Of a DNA stretch of 64,000 nt, positions 29,694 through 39,391 are shown piece after piece. Each line of letters opens with the position of its first letter. The first letter of the stretch is position 1. Under the pieces are notes generated by a model. That model saw only the letters and a list, made by a program, of their open reading frames with translations, did not search any database and was not told where the DNA came from. A program made the position numbers and the translations under genes. Where the stretch lies: the NCBI GenBank assembly GCA_902582165.1, contig CACHQZ010000002.1:23501-87500 (forward strand), in the 5' to 3' direction. The DNA comes from an uncultured Pelagibacteraceae bacterium. Lineage in GTDB: Bacteria; Pseudomonadota; Alphaproteobacteria; Pelagibacterales; Pelagibacteraceae.

Positions 29694-30789
29694 TTTTAGA
29701 AATTTTTTTCAATTTTTGAATTGAAATTTTATATGTGTTTGGTTGAGTAGTTTGTCCAATCTTTTTTATCAAAATAAAATTAATTTTATCATCATTATTT
29801 TTTTTATCATTTTTTAAAAAGGGTATTAAATCAGATATATTTTTTTCGTTTAAATATTTTTGGTAGGTGTAAGAAAGTTTATTTTTTTCGTAAATCGCTG
29901 TAATTTCTTTTAAAATACTTTCATCGCAAACCTTATTTATTATTGATAATTTTGTAGCTAAAATCATACCGGCTAAAACGGCTTCTCCATGAGTTATCTT
30001 TTTGGAAAAATTATTTTTTGCCTCAATGGCATGAGCAAAAGTATGACCAAAATTCAAAATCATTCTAGTTTTTTTTTCATTAACATCTTTATTCACAAAT
30101 GAGATCTTAATTTTGCAACTTTTTTTAATCGAATAGATTAGTTCTTTGGATTTTTTTTGGATGATTTTACTTGTATTTTTTTTTAACCAAAAAAAGAAAT
30201 TTTTATCTTTAATTAAAGAGTGTTTTAATATTTCTGCATAACCACAAATCATTTCTTTTTTTGGTAAGGTTTTAAAAAATAATGTATCATTTATTACAAG
30301 CTTTGGCTGATAGAATGATCCTATTAAATTTTTTCCATAAATAGAATTTACACCGGTCTTACCTCCTATTGCAGAGTCAACTTGAGCTAATAAAGTTGTA
30401 GGAATATTAATGAAATTAATACCTCTTTTATAGATACTTGCAATAAATCCAACTGTGTCTCCAGTTATTCCACCTCCTAAAGAAATAATTAGATCAGATC
30501 GATTAAGCTTCTCTTTTAATAATCTTTTTAAAAAATAGTCAACTGAAGTAAATGATTTTTTTTTCTCGCTTGCATCAAAAGGTAAAAATATTACTTTGTA
30601 TTTTCTGAGCTTAATATTCAAAATTTTTTTAAATTTAGCTGGAACTTTCTTATCGAAAATAATTACGATTTTTTTTGTACTCGGGCACAAGGTCTTTATT
30701 TTTTTAGGGATAATTGGTAGTAAGTTTTTTCCTATTATTACTGAGTATCCATAAGATGAATTTTTAAATTTAATTTCTTGTTTTTTCAT
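29677..30789 (-). CDS. aroB: 3-dehydroquinate synthase
   Basis: Second step of the shikimate pathway: DAHP to 3-dehydroquinate, using NAD and a divalent metal. The 370 residues include the NAD-binding GGGITGDTVGFIAS, IPTTLLAQVDSAIGGKTGVN, and metal-ligand segments (E in YAEILKHSLI, NFGHTFAHAIEAK, and a later HGEAVLAGM). It overlaps aroK by 20 bp in another frame, the usual aroK-aroB order. Confidence 0.96.
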   Translation of the reverse strand: MKKQEIKFKNSSYGYSVIIGKNLLPIIPKKIKTLCPSTKKIVIIFDKKVPAKFKKILNIKLRKYKVIFLPFDASEKKKSFTSVDYFLKRLLKEKLNRSDLIISLGGGITGDTVGFIASIYKRGINFINIPTTLLAQVDSAIGGKTGVNSIYGKNLIGSFYQPKLVINDTLFFKTLPKKEMICGYAEILKHSLIKDKNFFFWLKKNTSKIIQKKSKELIYSIKKSCKIKISFVNKDVNEKKTRMILNFGHTFAHAIEAKNNFSKKITHGEAVLAGMILATKLSIINKVCDESILKEITAIYEKNKLSYTYQKYLNEKNISDLIPFLKNDKKNNDDKINFILIKKIGQTTQPNTYKISIQKLKKISKIIALY

Positions 30790-31285
30790 AAAGCTTCAAT
30801 ATTTGATCAACAATTTCTTCAGGACTTAAATAATTACATTTAATTCTGTGATCAGCTTCACTATAGATTTTCTTTCTTTCTAAGTAAATTTTATTAATTG
30901 TTTCATTAAGATTTTTCTTGAATAGCAGGGGTCTTTTTTTTGTTTTTCTCAATCTTTTGACCAATTCATCAACACTAACGTCTAACCAAAAGCTAATCGT
31001 TAAATCTTTTACTATTCGTCTTATTGAATTATCAATAAAAGCACCTCCACCTAAAGAGATGACAGATTTTTTATTTTTAAGTTCCTTAAGACTAATTTTA
31101 TTTTCAAGCTTCCTAAAATATTTTTCACCCTTGTTCTTAAAAATCAAATTAATTGAAGTTCCCTCTTTGTTTTCAATGACTCTGTCAATATCTGTGAAGT
31201 TATAAGAAAGGTTTTTAGCCAGACTTTTTCCTATCGTAGTTTTACCTACTCCCATCATTCCTGTCAAAACAAGGTTTTTTGTCAA
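30770..31285 (-). CDS. aroK: Shikimate kinase
   Basis: Phosphorylates shikimate at the 3-hydroxyl. The 171-residue P-loop protein has Walker A GMMGVGKTT (9-17), a DID motif at about 33 for shikimate, the core SLGGGAFID and the lid KTKKRPLLFKKN. It begins the aroK-aroB unit, with a 73-bp divergent gap to the small membrane-protein gene at 31359. Confidence 0.95.
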   Translation of the reverse strand: MTKNLVLTGMMGVGKTTIGKSLAKNLSYNFTDIDRVIENKEGTSINLIFKNKGEKYFRKLENKISLKELKNKKSVISLGGGAFIDNSIRRIVKDLTISFWLDVSVDELVKRLRKTKKRPLLFKKNLNETINKIYLERKKIYSEADHRIKCNYLSPEEIVDQILKLYEKTRN

Positions 31286-31358
31286 TTTAAGATCCGATTT
31301 AAAATTTGATTTTTCATAAATATGTCTTATTTATTAAGTTTAAATTAATTCTAAAAGT

Positions 31359-31538
31359 ATGCAACTTAAATACAACAGACAACAAAGCCTAGGAAGTTCA
31401 TTGCTAAAAATATTAATTAAATTGTTTTTGGTTGTTATATTTTTTATTGTTGCTATTTTTTTGATTGAAAAAATATCATTTCCTAGCCCTAAAAAAAATT
31501 ACGATATAGAGATAACGAATGAAATTAAAAAGCTTTAA
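31359..31538 (+). CDS. Small single-span membrane protein, unrecognised
   Basis: A 59-residue reading frame too short for common ORF cut-offs, starting ATG at 31359. It has a basic N-terminus, one strongly hydrophobic stretch at about residues 17-37 (LLKILIKLFLVVIFFIVAIFL) without a lipobox, and a short acidic tail ending IKKL. Its stop lies inside the next gene (20-bp overlap), which suggests translational coupling with that exported protein. The function is unknown; I infer inner-membrane topology only. The coupling and clean membrane segment argue that it is real. Confidence 0.6.
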   Translation: MQLKYNRQQSLGSSLLKILIKLFLVVIFFIVAIFLIEKISFPSPKKNYDIEITNEIKKL

Positions 31539-33252
31539 AATAATAGGCTTAATTTTATCATTAACTCTTATCTTTCCTATAGCCAGTGAAGAAAAAATAG
31601 ATATATGGAATAAAAAAAATACTCAAAAAATTGAAGATAAAAAAGAAGAGAAAATTAAAGCCGAAGAAAAAACAAAAAATTTAAACCTAATACAAAACAC
31701 GATTAAAAAAGAAACAAAAATTGAAAGCAACCTACTGGACAGCACGAATGAAATTAAAATATTTGGAATATTTGATCCCGCAAAATTTAATTTTAGTTTA
31801 GATATGTGGTCTAATACTAAAGCAGAGGATGTAAGAGCAAGTATTAAAAGATTAAAAAGAATAAAATTATCGAAAACCTCGAATGAAATTCTTGAAAATA
31901 TTTTATTCTCTTTTTCTTACCCTCCTCTGGGAATGAGTGAAAAAGAATTTATTAAATTGAGAATAGATTGGTTAATTGATAATAACAGATCTGATTTGAT
32001 AGAGAACTTTCTGAAACAAAATAAAGAATTTCATGGTAAAAGCAAAGCTATACAATATTTAGTTGATGAGAATATCTCAAAAGCCGATATAAAAGAGGGA
32101 TGTGAAAAGGTAACGTTTATTGATAGCAACATTAAAGATTCATACTTAGAAAAATTTAAAATTTATTGCCTTGTATTCAATAATAAAAAATCTCAAGCTC
32201 AACTCTTGTTGGATCTTTTGAGAGAACAAAAAAAATCTGACAAATTTTTTGATGATAAGATAAATTACTTATTAGGTATTAGTAACAATACCTCTAGTGA
32301 GATTAACGAAAAAAATTTGTTAAATTTTTACCTTTCAAGCGTTACTATTAAAGATTTTAAATATGAACCATCTAATAAGACTAAAAAAGAAATTTGGAAG
32401 TATCTGAACGCAGCTAATTTAATAAAATTAGAAGATATTTCCGATAAATCAAAAATAAAAGATTTAGAGCAAGCCGCTAATCTTGGGCAAGTAAATACTG
32501 GTCTAATTTTTGATATATATAAAAACACGCCTTTCAGTATAAATAATTTAATTAATGCTAAAAATATTTATCAAACTCTTGAAGGAGCAGATGCTAGAGC
32601 ATTAATTTACCAAAAGTATTTATTGTCGGAGGCCGTTGATACAAAAGTAGAATATCTTTTTTTATTAGAGGAGTTATTTGAAAAAGATAAAATTAGTTAT
32701 ATTTACTCAAGTTTTTTAAGTGATGAAATAAAAGAAATTGGATTAGAAAATATTTCAGATGAATATAAAGAAACAGCTAAAAGTAGAATGCTTTTTGAAG
32801 AAAATGCGAATATTAAAAAAGTTAAATATAATGATAAAATTTTACATCAATCTAAAATAATAAAATTTTATATTGAAAACGAAGAACAAAAAAAAATTCA
32901 AAAAGACATTGATAAAATTTTTAAAAAAATTGGGAAGAATAGAAAATATTTTTATTCAGCTAAAGACTTAGCTTTAGTAGACTCTTTGATAAAAGATGGT
33001 TTTGAGATTCCTAGTAGTTTTAATCGAAACGAACTAGAGTCCAAATACGATGTGCCAAAAAACTTATTACAATTAATAGAAAATAAACAAAACGCATTTT
33101 TAGCTTTAAAAATTGTAGAAATTATTGGTGAAGATGAGCCATATCAACTTGACCCAGAAACTATTTATTTTATAACTAGCCTTTTAAATGAAACAGACTT
33201 AGTTGAGCTTAGAAATAAAGTATTAATTTCAGCACTACCCCAAAGAGTCTAA
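31519..33252 (+). CDS. Exported protein of unknown function, mostly alpha-helical
   Basis: I do not recognise this 577-residue protein. It begins with a Sec-type signal peptide (KLKSFKIIGLILSLTLIFPIAS, likely cut near residue 24), then a Lys/Glu-rich low-complexity segment (about 25-75), then a long soluble region of alternating amphipathic helices that looks like a helical-repeat solenoid. No catalytic motif or cysteine pattern stands out. It is coupled to the tiny membrane protein before it and lies 17 bp before def. A periplasmic scaffold is plausible, but this is inference from composition. Confidence 0.75.
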   Translation: MKLKSFKIIGLILSLTLIFPIASEEKIDIWNKKNTQKIEDKKEEKIKAEEKTKNLNLIQNTIKKETKIESNLLDSTNEIKIFGIFDPAKFNFSLDMWSNTKAEDVRASIKRLKRIKLSKTSNEILENILFSFSYPPLGMSEKEFIKLRIDWLIDNNRSDLIENFLKQNKEFHGKSKAIQYLVDENISKADIKEGCEKVTFIDSNIKDSYLEKFKIYCLVFNNKKSQAQLLLDLLREQKKSDKFFDDKINYLLGISNNTSSEINEKNLLNFYLSSVTIKDFKYEPSNKTKKEIWKYLNAANLIKLEDISDKSKIKDLEQAANLGQVNTGLIFDIYKNTPFSINNLINAKNIYQTLEGADARALIYQKYLLSEAVDTKVEYLFLLEELFEKDKISYIYSSFLSDEIKEIGLENISDEYKETAKSRMLFEENANIKKVKYNDKILHQSKIIKFYIENEEQKKIQKDIDKIFKKIGKNRKYFYSAKDLALVDSLIKDGFEIPSSFNRNELESKYDVPKNLLQLIENKQNAFLALKIVEIIGEDEPYQLDPETIYFITSLLNETDLVELRNKVLISALPQRV

Positions 33253-33269
33253 GTAGAATATAATTAACC

Positions 33270-33794
33270 ATGTCTAAGAGAAAAATTGTTACAGAGCCTA
33301 ACCCTATTTTAAGAAAAAAAAGTGACATATTAGAAACAGTAAACGACGAAACAAGAAAACTTTTGGACGATATGCTTGAAACAATGTATGCCGCTCCTGG
33401 TATTGGTCTAGCAGGAGTTCAAATAGGAATTTTAAAACAATTAATTGTCATAGATATATCCAAGGAGCCCGAAAAAAAAAATCCATTATATCTTATTAAC
33501 CCACAGATAACTTTTAAATCTAAAAAAACTTCAACCTACGAGGAGGGGTGTTTATCCTTACCTGGTCATTTTGCAGAAGTTGAAAGGCCAACTGAGTGCA
33601 TAGTAAAGTTTATAGATTATTATGGAAAAAAAAAAGAAATTAAAGCCGATGGAATACTATCAACTTGCATTCAGCATGAAATTGACCATTTAAACGGAGT
33701 TCTATTTATTGATTATTTATCAAAATTAAAAAAAAATATGATAATTAAAAAATTAATTAAACAAAAAAAATTAGCAGATAAAATTATTCTTTAA
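33270..33794 (+). CDS. def: Peptide deformylase
   Basis: Removes the N-formyl group from nascent proteins. The 174 residues contain all three motifs: GIGLAGVQ (44-51), EEGCLSLP with metal ligand C94, and QHEIDHLNG with H136, E137 and H140. Motif 1 has G-V instead of the more common A-P or A-x before Q, which is tolerated in the family. It is followed after four bases by fmt, the enzyme that adds the formyl group to initiator tRNA. Confidence 0.97.
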   Translation: MSKRKIVTEPNPILRKKSDILETVNDETRKLLDDMLETMYAAPGIGLAGVQIGILKQLIVIDISKEPEKKNPLYLINPQITFKSKKTSTYEEGCLSLPGHFAEVERPTECIVKFIDYYGKKKEIKADGILSTCIQHEIDHLNGVLFIDYLSKLKKNMIIKKLIKQKKLADKIIL

Positions 33795-33798
33795 TCAA

Positions 33799-34722
33799 AT
33801 GGCTCAAAATATTATCTTTATGGGGACTCCAGAATTTGCTGTTCCAATTTTAAAATCCATCCACCTTTCAAAACATAAAATTTTAAAAGTTTACACTCAG
33901 CCACCAAAAAAAAAGGACAGAGGTCAAAAAATTAACTTCTCACCGGTCCATAAATACTCTATCAAAACTAACTTGGATGTTGAATATCCTGAGAATTTTG
34001 AAACAGATAAAGAAATAAAAAATATTAAAGATTTAAATCCAGATATAATAATAGTAGTAGCTTATGGAAAAATATTACCTTCAAAACTTTTAAATCTTAA
34101 AAATTCGAAATTTATAAACGTTCATGCTTCTTTATTACCAAAATGGAGAGGAGCAGCTCCTATTCAAAGAGCAATAATGAATTTAGATGAAGAAACGGGA
34201 ATTTCAATAATGAAAATTATCCCCAAATTAGATGCAGGACCGGTAATGATGAAATCTAAAGTCAGTTTACCTTTTGGAATAAATTTTAATAATCTGAGTT
34301 TTAAGATGTCAAACTTGGCATCAAAAATGATTTTAGATTGTATTGATTTGATAGAAAAAAAACAAGATACATATACTCCCCAAGAAGAGTCCAAAGCAAC
34401 TTACGCAAAAAAAATAACAAAACAAGAGGCAAAAATTAATTGGAATGATAGAGCTAAAAATATTATTGCGAAAGTTAATGCTTTGCATCCAAACCCTGGA
34501 TCTTGGTTCGAAGTTAATGGATCAAGAATTAAACCAATTAAGTTAAAAGAAATAAATATTCAAGGAACCCCAGGCCGGGTACTTGATAATAATTTTACTA
34601 TCGGCTGTTCAGAAAATTCTGTTCAAGTTCTGGAACTAAAAAAAGAAGGAAAAAAACCTATGCTTGCAAAAGAGTATTTAAAAGGAAATAAAATAGAAAT
34701 AGGCACTACATTAAATGTATAA
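33799..34722 (+). CDS. fmt: Methionyl-tRNA formyltransferase
   Basis: Transfers formyl from 10-formyl-THF to Met-tRNAfMet. The 307 residues include the catalytic N107, H109 (INVHASLLPKWRGAAPI) and D145 (KLDAGPVM), and a C-terminal OB-like tRNA-binding domain (about 205-307). It forms a def-fmt-truA run and overlaps truA by 8 bp. Confidence 0.97.
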   Translation: MAQNIIFMGTPEFAVPILKSIHLSKHKILKVYTQPPKKKDRGQKINFSPVHKYSIKTNLDVEYPENFETDKEIKNIKDLNPDIIIVVAYGKILPSKLLNLKNSKFINVHASLLPKWRGAAPIQRAIMNLDEETGISIMKIIPKLDAGPVMMKSKVSLPFGINFNNLSFKMSNLASKMILDCIDLIEKKQDTYTPQEESKATYAKKITKQEAKINWNDRAKNIIAKVNALHPNPGSWFEVNGSRIKPIKLKEINIQGTPGRVLDNNFTIGCSENSVQVLELKKEGKKPMLAKEYLKGNKIEIGTTLNV

Positions 34723-35455
34723 TTACCTTTTAAAGATTGAATATGACGGAACAAAATATGTTGGATGGCAGTATCAGAAAAATGGATTATCAATTCAAGA
34801 AAAAATAGAAACAGCACTAAAAAAAATATTTAAGATTAAGATAAGAATTATTGGAGCCGGTAGGACTGATAAAGGTGTACATGCTGTTGAACAATCTGCC
34901 AATTTTCTAATAGAAAATAAAATTAAAGATAAAAAAAGATTTATAAATACTATAAATTTTTTTTTAAATAAAAGTCTCATTTCTATTATTGAAGTAGAAG
35001 AAAAAAATCTTAAATTTCATTCAAGACATTCTGCCAAAGAACGAATTTATATTTATAATATAATAAATAGATCTGCTCCTTTATCACTAGATGAAAACAA
35101 AGCCTGGCATATTAAAAAGAAGCTCAACCTTGACCTTTTGAGTAAAGGTGCAAAAATTTTAGAGGGTTCGCATGATTTTTCAACTTTTAGGGCTTCATCT
35201 TGTTCTGCAAAATCACCTATAAAAAAAATTAACTCTATAAAGGTGAAGAAAATTGAAAATAAGATTATTATAACTTTTAAATCGAAGTCTTTTTTACAAA
35301 ATCAAGTTCGCTCAATGGTCGGTTGTTTAGAAAAATTGTCCACAAAAAAATGGAGTTTGAAAAAATTTAAAAAGATATTTAAGTCAAAACAAAGAAAAAA
35401 TTGTGCTGCGCCTGCTCCAGCACACGGATTGTTCCTTAAAAAAATTAGATATTAA
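34715..35455 (+). CDS. truA: tRNA pseudouridine synthase A (positions 38-40)
   Basis: Isomerises uridines in the anticodon stem of many tRNAs. The 246 residues carry the catalytic D52 in GAGRTDKGVHA, the later GSHDFSTFRA, and the conserved SFLQNQVRSMVGCL. The start lies inside fmt (8-bp overlap). Its stop overlaps by 4 bp the stop of the convergent SET-domain gene. Confidence 0.96.
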   Translation: MYNYLLKIEYDGTKYVGWQYQKNGLSIQEKIETALKKIFKIKIRIIGAGRTDKGVHAVEQSANFLIENKIKDKKRFINTINFFLNKSLISIIEVEEKNLKFHSRHSAKERIYIYNIINRSAPLSLDENKAWHIKKKLNLDLLSKGAKILEGSHDFSTFRASSCSAKSPIKKINSIKVKKIENKIIITFKSKSFLQNQVRSMVGCLEKLSTKKWSLKKFKKIFKSKQRKNCAAPAPAHGLFLKKIRY

Positions 35456-35892
35456 TTTTTTATTCTCCATCTTGATCCCTCTCTTACAATATAACCTACA
35501 CATTTTTTAGACTTACACTTGCAAGGGAATTGTTTATAATCTTTGTCAAAACTGAAACCATAGTCATATGATAATTCTTCATTCTTTTGAATATCTTTAA
35601 TAGCATAAACCCAGATTTTTAAACCTGATCCAGTAACTTCACAGTTTGGTTCACATGAATGATTAATTAGTCTTGCTGTATTAAATTTAAAGTCTCCGTC
35701 TAGATCAAACCTTTTGTTTAAATTGAATAGATAAATTGCTTTACCATTGTCAAATTTTGGATCTTCAGCACTTTTTTTAACGGAAATAATTTTACCTTTA
35801 TACTCTATAATCTTTGTACCTTTTTTAATATTACAACTAGCATAAAGACCATTCTTATCAATTTTTGATTTTTTTATTTTGTATAGTCTCAC
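35452..35892 (-). CDS. SET-domain protein, putative protein-lysine methyltransferase
   Basis: A compact 146-residue SET domain with little else. It shows the N-terminal GLYASCNIKKGTKIIEYKG, the pseudoknot motifs RLINHSCEPNC (74-84) and ELSYDYGF (106-113), and a post-SET-like cysteine set C124, C126, C131, which with C84 could bind zinc. This implies S-adenosylmethionine-dependent methylation of a protein lysine. Bacterial targets of such enzymes are mostly unknown. It overlaps dapE by 4 bp, at the end of the argB-dapD-dapE run. Confidence 0.87.
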   Translation of the reverse strand: MRLYKIKKSKIDKNGLYASCNIKKGTKIIEYKGKIISVKKSAEDPKFDNGKAIYLFNLNKRFDLDGDFKFNTARLINHSCEPNCEVTGSGLKIWVYAIKDIQKNEELSYDYGFSFDKDYKQFPCKCKSKKCVGYIVREGSRWRIKN

Positions 35893-37046
35893 TTAAAATA
35901 TTCTTCTAAAATACTGTTATATATTTTTGTAAGCTTTCTTAAATCTGATAAGGAAACACATTCATCTACTCTATGCATAGTTTTATTTACTAGTCCAAAC
36001 TCGAGGCAAGGAGAAATCTTTTTTATAAATCTTGCATCCGAGGTACCTCCAGTCGTAGAAAATTTTGGATTAATATTTGTTATTTTTTTGATAATTTTTT
36101 TTGCCATAAATGTTGTTTTTTCAGGTTTTGTTAAAAAAGCCTCTCCGTTTGCAATAAAATTAATTTTATATTTACATTTATTTTTTTTACTAATTTGTCT
36201 AACAATCAAATTAATTTTCTTCATGAGTGATGAAGAAGTATGTAAATTATTATACCTTATATTAAACTGGGCTCTAGCTCTTGCAGGAATAATATTATGA
36301 GCTTTATTATCTACATTTATGGAAGTAAATTCCAAATTAGAGGGTTGAAAATTTTTGTTTCCTTTATCTAATTTTCTTTCTTTAAGTTTTTTACATATTG
36401 CTACTAGAGTATTTATTGGATTATTTGAAAGGTGAGGATATGCAATATGCCCTTGAGTACCAGAAATTTCGATTTTTCCTGACAAACTTCCTCTTCTTCC
36501 AATTTTTATCATCTCTCCAAGTTTGTTTGGATTAGTTGGCTCACCCACTATACAAAAATCAATTTTTTCTTTTTTTCTCTTAAGGTAATCTACAACTTTC
36601 TTAGTACCATTTATTGCATATCCCTCTTCATCACCTGTAATTAAAAAACTAATTGATCCATTAAAATTATTGTTCTTAATTAAAAATTTACTCACTGCTG
36701 CAGCAAAGCAAGCTATTGAACTCTTCATATCATTAGCCCCTCTTCCAATTAAATGATTATTTCTAATTGCTGGTTTGAAGGGATTAACAGTCCAATCTTT
36801 AAGATTTCCTGGAGGAACAACATCAGTATGACCGGCGTAGCATAGGTTTGGTCCCTTTTTACCAATTCTTGCATACAGGTTTTTTATTGGTTTGCTTCCT
36901 TTACTTTTAAATTCTAAAATTTTACAATTAAAGCCTAATTTTTTTAATTTATTGCTTAAAAAGTTTATTACTCCTGCGTCTTTAGGAGTGATACTTGGAA
37001 ATCTTATTAGATCTTTAGATAATTGTAATTCGTTTATTATAGTCAT
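35889..37046 (-). CDS. dapE: Succinyl-diaminopimelate desuccinylase
   Basis: Zinc M20-family enzyme that frees L,L-diaminopimelate, for lysine and peptidoglycan. The 385 residues include AGHTDVVPPG (metal H73, catalytic D75), GRGANDMK with D106, and TGDEEG with catalytic and metal E140-E141. A C-terminal histidine lies in MHRVDE. It overlaps dapD by one base, so the two consecutive succinylase-branch enzymes are made together. Confidence 0.96.
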   Translation of the reverse strand: MTIINELQLSKDLIRFPSITPKDAGVINFLSNKLKKLGFNCKILEFKSKGSKPIKNLYARIGKKGPNLCYAGHTDVVPPGNLKDWTVNPFKPAIRNNHLIGRGANDMKSSIACFAAAVSKFLIKNNNFNGSISFLITGDEEGYAINGTKKVVDYLKRKKEKIDFCIVGEPTNPNKLGEMIKIGRRGSLSGKIEISGTQGHIAYPHLSNNPINTLVAICKKLKERKLDKGNKNFQPSNLEFTSINVDNKAHNIIPARARAQFNIRYNNLHTSSSLMKKINLIVRQISKKNKCKYKINFIANGEAFLTKPEKTTFMAKKIIKKITNINPKFSTTGGTSDARFIKKISPCLEFGLVNKTMHRVDECVSLSDLRKLTKIYNSILEEYFK

Positions 37047-37873
37047 TAATCTCTAAGTAAGTCATTTATAGAGGTTTTGCTTCTAGTTTTTTCATCAACT
37101 TTTTTAACTATAACTGCACAGTACAATGAGGGTCCATGAGGTTTAGATTTGTTTGGAATGCTTCCGGGAACCACTACCGAATATGCAGGAACTTTGCCAT
37201 AATGTATTTCTCCAGAGTTTCTATCTATTATTTTCGTAGATGCACCAATGTAAACACCCATTGATAACACAGCACCTTCCTCAACTAAAACGCCTTCAGC
37301 AATTTCAGATCTAGCACCAATAAAACAATTATCTTCAATTATAACAGGACCAGCTTGAAGCGGTTCTAGTACACCTCCTATACCTGCACCGCCAGAAATA
37401 TGACAATTTTTTCCAACCTGAGCACACGAGCCAACAGATGCCCAAGTGTCAATCATTGTTCCTTCATCCACATAAGCTCCAAGATTTACAAAACTAGGCA
37501 TTAAAACAACATTTTTAGCAATGTATGCACCTTTTCTCACAACTCCATTAGGGACATGACGATAACCAGCTTTTTTCCAATCTTTCTCTCTCCATTTAAC
37601 CGTTTTACCAGGAACTTTATCATACCAAGTAGTATAAGGCCCTTTCATCATTGCCATTTTATTAATTCTAAAGCTCAACAAAATAGCTTTTTTAATCCAT
37701 TGATTTACAACCCAACTTCCATTTAATTTATTAGCCACTCTGATTTTTCCACTATCAACTAAATTAATAGTTTCATTAATAGCCTTTATTAACTTTTTAT
37801 CTGATTTTGGACCTACTTTTTCTTTTTTTTCAAAACTTTCGTTTATAATCTTTTCTAGCTTATCGTAACTCAT
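37046..37873 (-). CDS. dapD: 2,3,4,5-tetrahydropyridine-2,6-dicarboxylate N-succinyltransferase
   Basis: Succinylates tetrahydrodipicolinate in the lysine/DAP pathway. The 275 residues comprise an N-terminal helical domain and a left-handed beta-helix of hexapeptide repeats ([33 protein letters not shown], then [26 protein letters not shown]). It overlaps the HAD gene by 14 bp and dapE by one base. Confidence 0.97.
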   Translation of the reverse strand: MSYDKLEKIINESFEKKEKVGPKSDKKLIKAINETINLVDSGKIRVANKLNGSWVVNQWIKKAILLSFRINKMAMMKGPYTTWYDKVPGKTVKWREKDWKKAGYRHVPNGVVRKGAYIAKNVVLMPSFVNLGAYVDEGTMIDTWASVGSCAQVGKNCHISGGAGIGGVLEPLQAGPVIIEDNCFIGARSEIAEGVLVEEGAVLSMGVYIGASTKIIDRNSGEIHYGKVPAYSVVVPGSIPNKSKPHGPSLYCAVIVKKVDEKTRSKTSINDLLRD

Positions 37874-38525
37874 TAATCTCCTTTAAAAATTTTGTTAAAC
37901 TTTCAGTCTTATAATTAATAAAATCTGAGTCTGAGTATTCTGCTGCCCAAGGTTCATTATTTTTAATCCAAACAGTTTTCATTCCCAATTCATATGCTGG
38001 CTTTAAATTTCTTGCAATATCTTCAAAGAATATACAATATTGTGGCTCAATTTTGTAATTTTCTACTAATTTTTCGTAAGGCTCTTTGGAAGGTTTTGGA
38101 ATAAATTCACAATCTCTTATGTCAAAAATTCCGTCAAAAAGCTTATCTATTCCAATTCTTTTCGTGACATTTAGAGCATGGGCTTTAGAGCCATTAGTAA
38201 AAATTATTTTTTTTCCTTCTAATTTCTTAATTTCTTTCTCTAAATCCTTATTTTGATCTAAAAAACTAAGATCTACATCATGAACAAACTCTAAAAACTC
38301 ATCTGCATCAATTTTATGGTTCTTAATCATTCCGTTTAAAGTTGTATTGTACTCTTGAAAATAGTTTTTTTGAATTTTCCTAGCTTCCTCAAGGCTAACG
38401 CTCAGTTTTTCAGATATAAATTTAGACATTTTTTTGTCTACTTGGTCAAAAACTTTAGTAGCACCATCATAAAGAGTATTATCTAAATCAAATAACCAAA
38501 ATTTTATATTTTTTAAGTCTTTCAT
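37860..38525 (-). CDS. HAD-family hydrolase, pyrimidine 5'-nucleotidase type
   Basis: A 221-residue haloacid dehalogenase-like phosphatase. Motif I is [10 protein letters not shown] with D13 and D15, motif II is FTNGS, and the last acidic motif is [16 protein letters not shown]. The pattern matches the Sdt1/PPE-like pyrimidine 5'-nucleotidase group common in alphaproteobacteria. The substrate is inferred from family only. It lies between argB (4-bp overlap) and dapD (14-bp overlap). Confidence 0.87.
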   Translation of the reverse strand: MKDLKNIKFWLFDLDNTLYDGATKVFDQVDKKMSKFISEKLSVSLEEARKIQKNYFQEYNTTLNGMIKNHKIDADEFLEFVHDVDLSFLDQNKDLEKEIKKLEGKKIIFTNGSKAHALNVTKRIGIDKLFDGIFDIRDCEFIPKPSKEPYEKLVENYKIEPQYCIFFEDIARNLKPAYELGMKTVWIKNNEPWAAEYSDSDFINYKTESLTKFLKEINELR

Positions 38526-39391
38526 TCTCTAATTAATGTTCCAGATCCCATATCAGAAAAAATTTCATGCAACACTGAGTGAGGTTTTCTTCCATCAAGA
38601 ATTACCACACCCCTTACTCCATTTTGGACAGCATCAACACAATTTTCTATTTTAGGAATCATTCCGCCTTGAACAACTTTCCATTTAATTAGATTTTCAA
38701 GATCAAAAGGTTTAATTTCTGATATTAACTTTTTCTGATCATCGTACACCCCTTCTACATTAGTCATTAATATTAATCTTCTTGATTTCAGTTTTTTTGC
38801 AATCGCACTTGCTGCAGTATCGCCATTAATATTATACGTTTGATTATGTTTTCCTAAACCTAAAGGAGCTATAATTGGAATTTTATTTTCATTAAGTGCG
38901 TTGTGAATTAAGTTATCATTAATTTTAGTTGGTATTCCAACGAAACCAAGCTCCTCTTTCTCTGGCTCAACTTCAATTACATTTTCAGTTTTAGTATGAA
39001 ATGAGGCTGCATCGGAGCCTAATTTGTTTAGAGAATTTACTATATCTTTATTAAAATCAATTAATACCTTCTCTACAGTATCAATAATATTTTTATCTGT
39101 TACTCTTAAACCATTAATAAATTTTGATATAATTTTTTTCTTAGCTAGCTCTCTTTTAATTCTCGGACCACCACCATGAACTACAATTATAGATAAACCT
39201 AGTCTATTAAGCACATTTATATCAGATATGAAATTATTAAAAACTTTTCTATCTATAAGAACATTTCCTCCATATTTAATTACTATTTTTTCTTTTTCGT
39301 ATTTTTTTATATATTTCTGGACAATATTTATATTTGGAGCTTTCTCAGGCCAAAATTTTTTTATCTCGTCTAGAGAAATATTTTTAGACAT
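38522..39391 (-). CDS. argB: Acetylglutamate kinase
   Basis: Second step of arginine synthesis: phosphorylation of N-acetylglutamate. The 289 residues include IVIKYGGNVL, the substrate loop VVHGGGPRIKRELAK, and NINGDTAASAIA with the C-terminal KWKVVQGGMIPKI. It begins one base upstream of yidC's end. In many alphaproteobacteria a GTPase gene (engB/ysxC) lies between yidC and argB; none is here. Confidence 0.96.
   Translation of the reverse strand: MSKNISLDEIKKFWPEKAPNINIVQKYIKKYEKEKIVIKYGGNVLIDRKVFNNFISDINVLNRLGLSIIVVHGGGPRIKRELAKKKIISKFINGLRVTDKNIIDTVEKVLIDFNKDIVNSLNKLGSDAASFHTKTENVIEVEPEKEELGFVGIPTKINDNLIHNALNENKIPIIAPLGLGKHNQTYNINGDTAASAIAKKLKSRRLILMTNVEGVYDDQKKLISEIKPFDLENLIKWKVVQGGMIPKIENCVDAVQNGVRGVVILDGRKPHSVLHEIFSDMGSGTLIRE

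Noticed and set aside
33270..33794. Loss of function in peptide deformylase because motif 1 is GIGLAGVQ
   Set aside because: The catalytic Q51, C94, H136, E137 and H140 are all present; variation before Q is tolerated in the family.
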